From CAVVZJ01 sp963752755 (lineage in GTDB: Bacteria; Planctomycetota; Planctomycetia; Isosphaerales; Isosphaeraceae): a DNA stretch of 64,000 bases. The position numbers and the translations under genes are program-made. Below the pieces are notes generated by a model. That model did not search any database, was not told the origin of the DNA, and worked only from the letters and a program-made list of their open reading frames with translations. The DNA lies in the NCBI GenBank assembly GCA_963752755.1, contig CAVVZJ010000003.1, positions 620,001 to 684,000 of the forward strand, read 5' to 3'. Shown here in pieces: positions 1 to 8,273 of this stretch; the first letter of the stretch is position 1; every line of letters begins with the position of its first letter.

Positions 1-1074
1 CGAGAGCAAGGCCGAGTCGTAGCCAACTTCCTGGTCGGTGAAAATGTGGACGAGGTCCTTGACCGCCTCGTAGATGAACACCATCGCGATCAGGGCCGCG
101 AAGATCTCGTCGGTGAAGCGGGTCAGGTAGCGGATCAGCACGCTGCCGTCGCAGACGGCGAGGAGCAGCAGGTAAAGGGCGCTCCAGAGGCCGACCCAGG
201 CATAGACCGACAAAAAGGCCGACGGCGGCAGGCCGAGGGTGCGGGTGGTGAGGTCATAGAGCATGCCGGTGAAGATCAGGATCGGACCCGTGCCGGCGAG
301 GATCGTCAAGGGCTGGCCGGAGACGAGGGCATAGACGACCCCGCAGGCGGCGGTGGCGGCCAGCATCTCGACAACGCCGATCTGGTTGCCCGTCATCACG
401 GCCATCAGGCCGCCGAAGGCGACGGCGGGGGCCATGCAGGCGAAGAACATGAAGAGGATCGAGGAGATGCTCTTGGGGTGCAGACCGTCCAGCCAGTCGT
501 CGCGGTAGTGGGCCAGCCGGCGCTTCAGGTCGCGGACGAGGCCGCCGGCGAACTTGCCGGTGAAGACGAGGTCGCCGGCCGGGGACTCGTCGTGGATGAG
601 TTCGGGGGTGGTCCGCTCGACGAAGCGGTCCACGGCGGCCAGCAATTCCTCGCGACTCCGGGCGCGTCGGGCGTCGTCGCGGAACTCGGCGTCGGACATC
701 AACCGGGCGATCTTCATCAACGTCTGAAGGTGTCCGGCCGCCTGCGACTTCGGGCCGAGCAGGACGAAGAGGAAGCGCGTCGGCAAGCCATCGGGAGCGC
801 CAAGGTGGAGCGGGCGGGCGAGTCGGATGAACGCGATGATCGGCTTGCTGAGGGCGTCGAGGTGGGCGTGCGGCACGGCCACGGATAGCCCGATCGCCGT
901 GTTGCCAACGATCTCCCGCGAGAGCAGGGCCCGCATCACCTCCTCACGCAGAGCGGGCGAGAGCTGGCCCTGGCCGATCAGGATGTCGAGGGTCCGCTCA
1001 AGCGCGGCGCGGAGGTCGTCGGCCTTGAGGTCGAGGAGCACCGAGCCCGTGGCGATGGCGTCGCGGATCTCCAT
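1..1074 (-). CDS. PTS EIIA domain fused to a Band 3-type bicarbonate transporter (partial, C-terminus outside window)
   Basis: Membrane transporter, visible for 358 residues and running off the left edge with no stop. Residues 1-155 read as a PTS EIIA domain of the fructose/nitrogen type, with the phosphorylatable histidine in VAVPHAH at about residue 69. After a linker, from about residue 199 (LHPKSISSILFMF) the sequence becomes the HCO3-cotransporter/Band 3 membrane fold, with several hydrophobic helices before the edge. The ATG at 1074 has GGAG eight bases upstream. Families: EIIA takes phosphate from HPr, and Band 3 proteins move bicarbonate or other anions. Inference: anion uptake gated by phosphorylation. 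No other PTS gene is in the window. The domain assignment is by reading motifs only. Confidence 0.85.
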   Translation of the reverse strand, partial: MEIRDAIATGSVLLDLKADDLRAALERTLDILIGQGQLSPALREEVMRALLSREIVGNTAIGLSVAVPHAHLDALSKPIIAFIRLARPLHLGAPDGLPTRFLFVLLGPKSQAAGHLQTLMKIARLMSDAEFRDDARRARSREELLAAVDRFVERTTPELIHDESPAGDLVFTGKFAGGLVRDLKRRLAHYRDDWLDGLHPKSISSILFMFFACMAPAVAFGGLMAVMTGNQIGVVEMLAATAACGVVYALVSGQPLTILAGTGPILIFTGMLYDLTTRTLGLPPSAFLSVYAWVGLWSALYLLLLAVCDGSVLIRYLTRFTDEIFAALIAMVFIYEAVKDLVHIFTDQEVGYDSALLS

Positions 1075-1477
1075 GCGCAGGCTCCGAGGTGGGTGCGGGC
1101 GGTCGCCCCGTCGCATCGCGCGGGTCGGCCAAGGTTGGGGGACGCACGGCCACGGAATCGGAGGGGCCTGAGAATTGTACGAGACGGCCCCGCCGCGGGC
1201 GACGCACGTCGGCCTCGAAGTGATCGGGGACGGTCCCGCCTCAACGCCTGGTTCACCGGCCCGAGACGGGGGACGTGTGCATGAATGGAAAAGGGTGACT
1301 GAAATCTGCAATCAGCGTACCATTCTTCGGGATTGTTGCCAAAGCGGAATTGCGTTGAAACCGGCCTTGAAAGACGGGGCGAAGCGATCTCAGAAACTGG
1401 GCGAGACACGTTGGCCGTGGCAACCGGCGGCCACCCGGACGACCCCAGGCCGGGGCCGGGCCCACCCCACGAAATCA
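1075..1477. other. intergenic stretch, no gene seen
   Basis: About 400 bases between the transporter start and the end of the DUF1634 gene, both on the minus strand. Open frames here lack recognisable protein features. The centre (about 1290-1400) has lower GC than the surroundings and may hold the promoter for the transporter, but I could not pick a convincing -35/-10 pair. Confidence 0.5.
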
Positions 1478-1828
1478 CTACCCAACCCCCAGCGCGATCC
1501 CGAGCCCGAGCAACGCGAGGACGGCCGCCGCGACGGCCGCGAGGCGGAGGTCACGGCGGAGGAGCCAGCCGAGGGCGAGCACGCCCACGCGAATAACCGG
1601 CGTGCCGATCAGGGCCATCAGGCCGAGGTCGATCAGGGCCACGCCGTCACCGTGGAGCGCGGAGCGGAGCAGAACGACGGGTGACGATGGCGGACCCTGA
1701 CGGCCGCGGGAGCCGGTCGCGAGGTTGATCGACAGGCCGAGCGCCAGGAGAGTCCCGCTGAGGACCATGCCGGCGAGCAAGGTGCGGTGGACCCAGTGGT
1801 CGAGGCGGACATCTTCGGCTTTGGCCAT
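1478..1828 (-). CDS. DUF1634 family membrane protein
   Basis: Small integral membrane protein of 116 residues with three hydrophobic segments: about residues 14-36, 60-90 and 95-115. DUF1634 proteins are typically about this size and are commonly encoded next to TauE/SafE permeases, as here: its ATG lies three bases after the permease stop codon, so the two are an operon and probably co-translated. Its function is unknown; inference from the pairing is an accessory subunit of the permease. No frameshift or truncation was seen. Confidence 0.8.
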   Translation of the reverse strand: MAKAEDVRLDHWVHRTLLAGMVLSGTLLALGLSINLATGSRGRQGPPSSPVVLLRSALHGDGVALIDLGLMALIGTPVIRVGVLALGWLLRRDLRLAAVAAAVLALLGLGIALGVG

Positions 1829-1831
1829 CGG

Positions 1832-2707
1832 TCAACGCCCTCCCGTCAAGGCCCGAACCAGCATCCAGGCGGCCACGAGCATCAGCAAGGCGGCGAAGAG
1901 GCGGCGGACGATCCGGCCGCGGAGGCGTCGATTGAGGATCGAGCCGAGGGCCGAGCCGGCGAGCACGCCGAGGACGGTGCCGGCGGTGAGGGTCGGGCGA
2001 ACGTCGCCATGACCGTAATAAAGGAAGGCGCTGGCGGCGGCCGTGACGCCGATCATGAAGTTGGAGGTCGCCGCTGCGGCCTTGATCGGCACGCCGCAGA
2101 CGAGGTGCAACGCCGGCACCTTGAAGACCCCGCCGCCGATGCCGAGCATCCCCGAGAGGTTGCCGGCGAGAAACGCGATGCCCATGCCGGCACCAAGTCG
2201 CTCAACGCGGTAGGCCACCTCGATCCCCTCCGCCTCGTCGAAGTAGCGATCGCCGAGCGTGCCGAGGGTCGGGTCGGGCGGGGAGTCGGCGGCATCGGGC
2301 CGGGCGGGGCGGGCCTCGATCCCCGACGACGGGCCATGGCCGGTGCGTCCTCGCCACATCAAAACGGCCGTCGGGAGCAGGACGACGGCGAAGATCCCTT
2401 CCAGCGCGCGGGGCACCAGCAGGTAGGCGGTCAGGCCGCCGGCCAGGGCGCCGAGGGTCGTGGCGACCTCCAGCACCATCCCGAGCCGCATGTTGGCCGT
2501 GCCCCGCTCGACATTGACACTCGCCACGGCGCTCGACGTGGCCGCGACCGCCATCAGGCTCGTCGCCACCGCCACCCGCATCGGCTGATCCAGGCCGAGC
2601 ACGAGCAAGGGGACGAGGAACACCCCGCCGCCCGTGCCGAGAATGGCGCCGAGCACGCCGGTCAACAGACCCGCCAGCGCCGAGAAGACGAGCTGATCAG
2701 TCGTCAC
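1832..2707 (-). CDS. TauE/SafE family anion permease
   Basis: Integral membrane permease of about 291 residues. TauE/SafE (formerly DUF81) proteins export or import sulfite, sulfoacetate and related organosulfur anions, but substrates vary. Two glycine-rich repeats of the family are visible: GAILGTGGGVFLVPLL near the N-terminus and GMLGIGGGVFKVPAL in the second half, each opening a bundle of helices. A hydrophilic loop rich in Pro/Asp separates the halves. I chose the GTG at 2707 over longer starts because a perfect GGAAGGAGGT lies seven bases upstream. Three bases separate it from the DUF1634 gene downstream. The substrate cannot be read from sequence. Confidence 0.85.
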   Translation of the reverse strand: MTTDQLVFSALAGLLTGVLGAILGTGGGVFLVPLLVLGLDQPMRVAVATSLMAVAATSSAVASVNVERGTANMRLGMVLEVATTLGALAGGLTAYLLVPRALEGIFAVVLLPTAVLMWRGRTGHGPSSGIEARPARPDAADSPPDPTLGTLGDRYFDEAEGIEVAYRVERLGAGMGIAFLAGNLSGMLGIGGGVFKVPALHLVCGVPIKAAAATSNFMIGVTAAASAFLYYGHGDVRPTLTAGTVLGVLAGSALGSILNRRLRGRIVRRLFAALLMLVAAWMLVRALTGGR

Positions 2708-2714
2708 CCGAACG

Positions 2715-2724
2715 ACCTCCTTCC
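2715..2724 (-). promoter_or_regulatory. strong ribosome binding site of the TauE/SafE gene
   Basis: GGAAGGAGGT on the minus strand, seven bases before the GTG at 2707. It is one of the best anti-16S matches in the window and decides the start against the longer reading that would begin near 2782. Confidence 0.75.
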
Positions 2725-2802
2725 CTCCCACCTGCGATCGGGCCCGGACGCCGGCCGATCCCCCGAGGTCCCGAGTGAACACGCGAACGAGGCGCCGGTC
2801 GA

Positions 2803-3159
2803 GCGGATTGCGGAATCTGGACCCGTTCTCGTGTTCGGAAGGCTCCCGAGATGGACGGCCAGAACCGCTTTCTTTGACGGTCTCCAGGGAACAAGGCAGA
2901 GCGGGAACGCCTCGGAGACGTGCCGGGGATGCGCTGAGGACGCCTGCGAGACGGTGCGAGGACGACGAGGGGACGCCTGGAGATGATTCCGATTGGACAT
3001 TGTAACTTGAGAATTGGTAAGCATTAAAGAAGCAATGTTACCTATTTTGAAGTTCGTTCGGCGCCCGGGGCGGGGTGCGGCGTCGCGGCGCGTCGCCAGG
3101 TAACGGCGGCTTTCCCACGAACCGGAGGCCCGGAGAACCAACGTCAATTATAGCACACG
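2803..3159 (-). repeat. dispersed intergenic repeat, copy A (357 bp)
   Basis: One of three homologous copies (others 16313-16663 and 55844-56183). On the minus strand it opens with CGTGTGCTATAAT (TATAAT at 3147-3152, extended -10-like). It carries the shared core GGCGCCGAACGAACTTCA at 3048-3065 followed by AAATAGG, then a stretch of GCGTCC/CGTCTC-like words, and ends with GATTCCGCAATCCGC at 2803-2817. It lies after the stop of the 3200-4711 membrane protein and upstream of the TauE/SafE gene. No coding potential is shared by the copies. An untranslated RNA or a non-autonomous mobile element are both possible. Confidence 0.8.
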
Positions 3160-3199
3160 ATCGGGATGCGGACGCTGATCATGGCAAGGAGGCTCGGGA

Positions 3200-4711
3200 T
3201 CAGAAGGCCATCGCGTGCAGGGCGAGGTAGGGGAAGACCAGACCGGCGAAGCCGAGCGTCAGCAGGGCGGCGAGCAGCCAGGCGGTCAAGGACACCCAGC
3301 CGCCCAGGAAGCGGAGGGCGGTGGTGCGGTCGGAACCGACGGCGTCGAGGGCGGCGGGCCGGTCGCGGTCGCGGAGGAAGGCCAGGGAGAACAGGCCGAC
3401 GGACAGCCAGGCAAGCAAGACCAGCATCGGCCAGCGCTCGGCGTTCAGGGCGTAGGCGACGAGGTCCGACACACTCGGGGACATCGCGGGGTCGAACCGC
3501 CACACAAGCGACCAGTAATGCGATTGCCAGTGGAAGAAGAGGACATCCACCAGGTCCCGGTTCGGGTCGAGGCGATGGAGGATCGCGGAGCCGGCGAGGG
3601 AGAGGATGTCGAGCAGGATCAGGGCGAAGAGGATCGTCCCCGCCCAGCGGACAACCCGCGCGACGGGGGAGCGTCGGGGCGGCGCGACCGGCGGCGCCGG
3701 CGCCGCGGCACGGGCCGAGAGTCCGGCGGCGAGCATCGCCAGGCCGGACAGCAGAACGAACCACTCGCGGGGTCGAAAGAGTTGCGGCACCGCCTCGGCG
3801 AACGGCGGGCTGAACGACGGCAGCGTCACCCGGATCAGCCAGAAGGACGAGCCGAGGGTCAGGAGCAGCGTCACGACGCGGGCGACGCGATGCGGCCGAT
3901 GCGGAACCGGCTCGGTCGCGAGACTCCCCCGCCGCAGGTCGCGGAAGATCCAGGCGCCAGACGCCACGCACGAGGCCGCCGCGAGCGACCAGGGCAGCAG
4001 CGACGCGACCGCTCGCGCCGGCATCAACGGCCGGGAGAGGTCGGCCGTTGGCCGCTGCGCCAGGGCGACGCCCTCCACGGCGATCAGGATCAGGGACGAG
4101 ATCCCGTTATCGTAGAAGCCCAGCATGGCCAGCCCCGCCGCGCCGGCGAAGGCAATCATCAGGGTCGGCTGGAGCCAGCCGACGCGACGCCGTCCCGGCC
4201 GACGCGAGGGCGCGGGAGCCAGTCCCACGACCAGGCCCACCAGTCCCATCAAGGCGCAGAAGGGAACGAGCCGACCGTCCAGCTCGCGCCACCAGAACTG
4301 ACGGCTCGGCCTCGCGACGTAGGGCGGGTCGCGGAGCAAGCCCCCCTCCTGAATGACGAACAGCCCCAGCCAGATGACCGCCACGAACCTCCAGGCCACG
4401 CCGAGCGGAGTCAGCTTCGTCGCCGACCCGCGCCAGCCCCGATCGACCCGCCGAAGCAACGCCATCGCCATCACCACGGCAACCGGCACCAGGGCGACGC
4501 CCAGCAAGGGCCCGGCGTCCGGCATTTTGAGCGGCCCGCTCAGGTACGGGTCCCGCACCGCCCAGGACGCCAGGGCCGCCGCCGCGACCCAGCCGACCAC
4601 CTCCCCCAGTCGCAGCCGAAACCGGAACCGCCGCCGCCGCGTCGGGCTTGTCGCCGGACCGATCCACGCCTCGGCCGTTGCGATCCCCTCGGTTGTTGCT
4701 TCCAGGTCCAT
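3200..4711 (-). CDS. large multi-pass membrane protein, unknown function
   Basis: About 503 residues with many hydrophobic segments spread through the whole length (for example around residues 40-75, 85-110, 150-165, 180-200 and repeatedly to the C-terminus), ending in a helix with LALHAMAF. No enzymatic motif was recognised. I chose the ATG at 4711 (MDLEATTEG) because the upstream reading to 5008 is arginine/proline-rich and unlike protein, and GAGGAACGAGG precedes this ATG. The gene is monocistronic in appearance and followed by repeat copy A. It could be a transporter or a membrane-embedded enzyme; nothing decides. Confidence 0.7.
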   Translation of the reverse strand: MDLEATTEGIATAEAWIGPATSPTRRRRFRFRLRLGEVVGWVAAAALASWAVRDPYLSGPLKMPDAGPLLGVALVPVAVVMAMALLRRVDRGWRGSATKLTPLGVAWRFVAVIWLGLFVIQEGGLLRDPPYVARPSRQFWWRELDGRLVPFCALMGLVGLVVGLAPAPSRRPGRRRVGWLQPTLMIAFAGAAGLAMLGFYDNGISSLILIAVEGVALAQRPTADLSRPLMPARAVASLLPWSLAAASCVASGAWIFRDLRRGSLATEPVPHRPHRVARVVTLLLTLGSSFWLIRVTLPSFSPPFAEAVPQLFRPREWFVLLSGLAMLAAGLSARAAAPAPPVAPPRRSPVARVVRWAGTILFALILLDILSLAGSAILHRLDPNRDLVDVLFFHWQSHYWSLVWRFDPAMSPSVSDLVAYALNAERWPMLVLLAWLSVGLFSLAFLRDRDRPAALDAVGSDRTTALRFLGGWVSLTAWLLAALLTLGFAGLVFPYLALHAMAF

Positions 4712-5151
4712 GGGCCTCGTTCCTCGGATCGCGGGCACTCCGACCGCCAACGACAAATGTAACACCCGGGCACGACGAGGGGCAAGGGCTCCAAACCGGC
4801 GGTGCGTCGACGTTTCGCCCGAATCCTCGATCCGGTGAGGCCATCGCCCCCGGCGGTCTCGGACGGGAAGGGGAGGACAGTCGGGGCGGCTGTCCGACCT
4901 CACGCCATCGGACCACGGATTCTGGTGATGCTTCGCGCCCTGGACCTCGGGCACGATCGGCGTTTGCGATGTGTCGGGCCAGGCGCTCCTGTCGTCTCGA
5001 TCCGACAAGTTTCGAACAATTTGGAGGGCGGATCGTTAGAATAGAGAGGGTCCCGTCGGCTGAGGGCGTCGCCCCGGCGAGATGGCCCGCCGTGGGGAAT
5101 GCGGACGGGAGGACGGGACGATCGGCCGGGTTCTCGCGTGGGGATAGAGAC
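4712..5151. other. divergent intergenic region with a small hairpin
   Basis: About 440 bases between divergently transcribed genes, so it should hold both promoters. GGACAG at 4875-4880 and CTGTCC at 4890-4895 form a short hairpin. Its sequence resembles the inner arms of the nested inverted repeat at 45836-45965, sharing GGACAGCCGCCCCG read on the minus strand. No convincing gene was found. Confidence 0.45.
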
Positions 5152-6275
5152 TTGCCCACGAGTTCCGCAGAGTCCAGGCGTACGGTCTTTGCCTGCCCCG
5201 AGTGCGGCACGCCGATCCGCTTGCCGGAGCGTTCTCAGGTCCGGCAGGTGCGCTGCGCGGAGTGCCTGACGCTCGTGGAGGTGCCGTTCTTCACCCGTCC
5301 CCGGACGATGAGGCGTCGCGGCGCCGGCTGGGCGTGGGTGGCGATCGTGGCGGCGCTGACGGTAATGGCCGTCGGCGGCACGTACTTGCTGGTCCGGGCC
5401 CGGGTCCGGGCTGATCGCGAGCGGACGCTGGCGGCGCTGGTCGCCGCGGCCGACGAGGACGAGCGGCTCGGCCAGTGGGATCGCGCCCGCGACCGCCTCG
5501 ATGCCGCGCTCGCCCTGGCCGGGCGATCCGGCCTGGTCAGCCCGGGGCGACGGGCGGACTGGGAGCATCGCCGTGCGGCAATCGCGCAACGAGCCGAGCA
5601 GGATCGTCGCGAATCCTTGATCCGATCGGCCGAGGCCGACCTGATCGTGGCCCGCTCCCTTGCCGACGACCCGACGCCCGACGCCCCCCGCGTGGTGGAC
5701 CTCTGCGAGCGGTCGTACCGCACCGCCAGCCAGGTGGCCGACCCCCGCGCCTGGCGATCCGCGACGCGGCCCGCGACCTGACCGGCCGGTTGGTCGCCGC
5801 GCGGGGCGTGCTTTTCGAACCGGTTCAGGGGTCGTTCCTGAACGAGGCCGACACCGCGGAAACCCGGGCCCGCAGCCTGTTCCCCCTGCTCGCCGGGGCG
5901 TTCCGGATTCGCGGCTACCTGCCCCAGCCCGACGACTCCCCCCTGCGCGACCTCTGGGACGACCACGCACCGTTCCGTCTGACGACGATCATCGAGGAAT
6001 CGCTCGGCCCGAACTACTTCCAGTCTCTCCACCGCACGACCCGCATCGAGGTCCACCTGGCGCTGACCCGTCCGCCCGACCCGACGATCCTCTGGCAGAC
6101 CCGGATCGCCGCGCGGACCCGCGTTCCCTCGCCCCGGATGAACGCCTTCACCTCCGGCTACATCGGCGTCAGCACCAGCCGCGACCCGGAGGTCGAGCGC
6201 ATTCTTTATGAAGACGCCCGCGCTCACCTGATCGAGCAGGTGCCGCAGAAGTTGAGCACCTTGAAAAAGCTCTGA
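5152..6275 (+). CDS. zinc-ribbon single-pass membrane protein (one frameshift)
   Basis: The N-terminus holds a CPECG...CAEC zinc ribbon (residues about 16-43), as in MJ0042-type ribbons, then one transmembrane helix (about residues 60-83) and a long helical/TPR-like region (LGQWDRARDRLDAAL). The C-terminal 160 residues form a domain I do not recognise (RTTRIEVHLALTRP, TSGYIGVSTSRDPEVE). The frame changes near 5745: restoring one C in GCGCCTGG joins the two halves smoothly (ADPRALAIRDAARDL). The start is uncertain; TTG at 5152 directly precedes the ribbon. Proteins of this ribbon-helix layout are common in planctomycetes with unknown role. Confidence 0.65.
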
Positions 6276-6944
6276 CGGTGACCTGCTCCCGCGAGGCCCT
6301 GGCGCCGTCGCCGTCCGTTCCGGCGACGCGCGACCCTGCGCCCCTTCACCCGACGAGCCGAGATTGCGACGGTCCAGCCCGGGAATTTCGACCCCTGTCA
6401 CGGCTCCGGCTGGCAGGGCCACCTTCTTGACCCAAATCCAGATATCACAGCTTCATCGGATTTCCGAATGAATTCGGTTTCCCCACCCGAGATCGGCGAC
6501 GCCGGAAGGATCAGGATTTCCAAGAGGCAAGCCGGCTCGGAATTTGTTTGACATGGCATATCGCGTGATATAGAACCACTCCTGAGCCAAGCCTGAAGGT
6601 CTGATGTTCGCATGAATCAACTCTGTGTGCGTGCATTAAGGACACTGGCCGGCCGGGACGATCCGGGAACGATTCCTCCCCGGGTCCTGATCGGTGCTCC
6701 ACCGCCGGGGTTGGGCCCGGCGGACGAGGGTTTTCGCTCGGGAACTTTCCGGGCTCTGGCTCTCGCCTGTCTCGATGCAGCGACGGTCTGATCTTCGTCT
6801 TTCCGTCGGCATCATCTGCAAGTCTGTCGGTTCCAATCTCATTACGGAGGACCTGGGATCCCAGCTCGGCCGATCGCCGTCCGCGATCGGGTTTCCGAGT
6901 GGCGTCCGCCTCGCATCCTTCCCTTCACTCATGAGGATCCCCCC
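6276..6944. other. long 5' intergenic region of the DUF1559 gene
   Basis: About 670 bases with no credible coding frame. It contains an AT-rich island at 6420-6640 with a promoter-like pair (listed separately). The remainder to 6944 may be a long leader of the pseudopilin gene. Confidence 0.5.
6548..6574 (+). promoter_or_regulatory. candidate sigma70-type promoter with an internal inverted repeat
   Basis: TTGACA at 6548-6553 and TATAGA at 6569-6574, with a short 15-base spacer. The spacer and -10 carry the inverted repeat ATATC-GCGT-GATAT, which could be an operator. It would give a leader of about 360 bases to the DUF1559 gene, so a second promoter nearer the gene is possible. Confidence 0.35.
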
Positions 6945-7952
6945 ATGCGAGCCCGTACGATTCGCGGCTTCACCCTGATTGAGTTACTGGTTGTCATCGC
7001 GATCATCGGTGTCTTGATCGCCCTGCTCCTGCCGGCGGTGCAGGCGGCCCGCGAGGCCGCCCGGCGTGCCCAGTGCACCAACAACATGAAGCAGCTCGGC
7101 CTGGCCGTGCACAACTATCACGACTCCTGGAACATGTTGCCCATGGGCGAGATGCCCGGCGGCATGTCGCCTCAGATCGCCATCCTGCCGTTTGTCGAGC
7201 AGGTCCAGATCTACAACGCGCTGAACTTCAACCTGGGCGACCGCTGGATCTGGACCAACGTGGCGACCTTGACCGTCGGCCGGACCCGGGTCAGCACCTA
7301 CATCTGCCCGTCGGAGATCAACATCGACTACGCCAACGACGGCTACAACTTCTACGCCACCAACTACGCCTGGAACTCCGGGACGTGGTGGCCGTATGCC
7401 CGCCAGTGGGACGGCCTGTTTGGCCGATCCTACGACGATGACGGCTCCTTGCGGCCGTTCGTGCGGGCGAACTACAGCCTCGCCTCGATCCTCGACGGTA
7501 CGAGCAACACGCTGCTCAACGCCGAGGTGGCCAACGGCCCGCTGGTTTCCGGCAAGCCGCGGACGCGCGTCTCCGACTGCTACGAAGTCCGGGGCCTGAC
7601 CGCCAGCTCCACCGTGCCGCAGGCGACGGCAGCCTGCCAGGCCATCAACTGGCAGGCCGGCCCGATCCCCTGGAGCGGCGGCTGGCGGTACAAGGGCTAT
7701 AGCTGGGTCGAGGGCAGCATGTGGCGCAACTGGTTCAACACGATCCGCACGCCCAACCAGACCTGCTGCACGATGGATAACGTCTCCTGGTGGTACATCA
7801 TGAAACCCGCCTCGTCGTACCACCCGGGCGTGGCCAACGCCGTGATGGCCGACGGCAGCGTCAAGGCGTTCAAGGAGACGGTCTCCCAGATGATCTGGAT
7901 GGGGCTGAGCACCCGCGCCGGCAGCGAGGTCATCTCGGCCGACGCCTACTGA
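6945..7952 (+). CDS. DUF1559 domain protein with type II pseudopilin N-terminus
   Basis: 335 residues. The N-terminus RGFTLIELLVVIAII is a prepilin peptidase (class III) signal with cleavage before the Phe, followed by the DUF1559 hallmark PAVQAAREAARRAQC. The C-terminus has the family H-x-G-x-x-N/A-x-x-MADGSV motif (YHPGVANAVMADGSVKAF). Such proteins are strongly expanded in planctomycetes and are thought to be exported through a type II-like assembly. The ATG at 6945 follows TGAGGA. It heads a row of four same-strand genes that includes a lipoprotein, a CRTAC1 protein and a DUF3179 protein. A second member lies at 51118-52167. Confidence 0.93.
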   Translation: MRARTIRGFTLIELLVVIAIIGVLIALLLPAVQAAREAARRAQCTNNMKQLGLAVHNYHDSWNMLPMGEMPGGMSPQIAILPFVEQVQIYNALNFNLGDRWIWTNVATLTVGRTRVSTYICPSEINIDYANDGYNFYATNYAWNSGTWWPYARQWDGLFGRSYDDDGSLRPFVRANYSLASILDGTSNTLLNAEVANGPLVSGKPRTRVSDCYEVRGLTASSTVPQATAACQAINWQAGPIPWSGGWRYKGYSWVEGSMWRNWFNTIRTPNQTCCTMDNVSWWYIMKPASSYHPGVANAVMADGSVKAFKETVSQMIWMGLSTRAGSEVISADAY

Positions 7953-8055
7953 TCGCCCCGACGTGCCCGGGCCGGCTGGTCCACTCATCGGCGCCGACCG
8001 GCCGGTCCCGGACATCCCCCCCCAGAATCCAAAATGATCACGAGGAAGACATTCC

Positions 8056-8259
8056 ATGACGAAGTCGATGGACCGTGGCAGGCGGTACGTGGGGCCGCTC
8101 CTGGTGGCGTTCGCCCTGGCACCCCTCGGTTGCGGGGACTCGGCTCCCGCGGGCCCTCCTCCCGGCTCGGAGGAGTTCAAGAAGGCCGAAACCGAACGCA
8201 TGGACATCATTCACCGGGAATACGGCCCGGAACTCCCCGCCAAGAAAACGCGGAAATGA
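8056..8259 (+). CDS. small lipoprotein associated with DUF1559
   Basis: 67 residues: a basic N-terminus, a hydrophobic stretch and the lipobox LAPLGC with Cys near residue 26. A short charged tail follows, rich in Glu/Lys and ending AKKTRK. It should be lipid-modified and held at a membrane. Small lipoproteins directly after DUF1559 genes are a recurrent planctomycete arrangement, and their role is unknown. It begins 103 bases after the pseudopilin stop and ends 14 bases before the CRTAC1 gene, so the set is probably one transcript. Confidence 0.8.
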   Translation: MTKSMDRGRRYVGPLLVAFALAPLGCGDSAPAGPPPGSEEFKKAETERMDIIHREYGPELPAKKTRK

Positions 8260-8273
8260 CACGGGCTTGACCG

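Noticed and set aside
46..888. Long plus-strand open frame at the left edge
   Set aside because: It is the antisense of the EIIA-transporter gene. It is Glu/Gly/His-rich with no motif; high GC makes long shadow frames common here.
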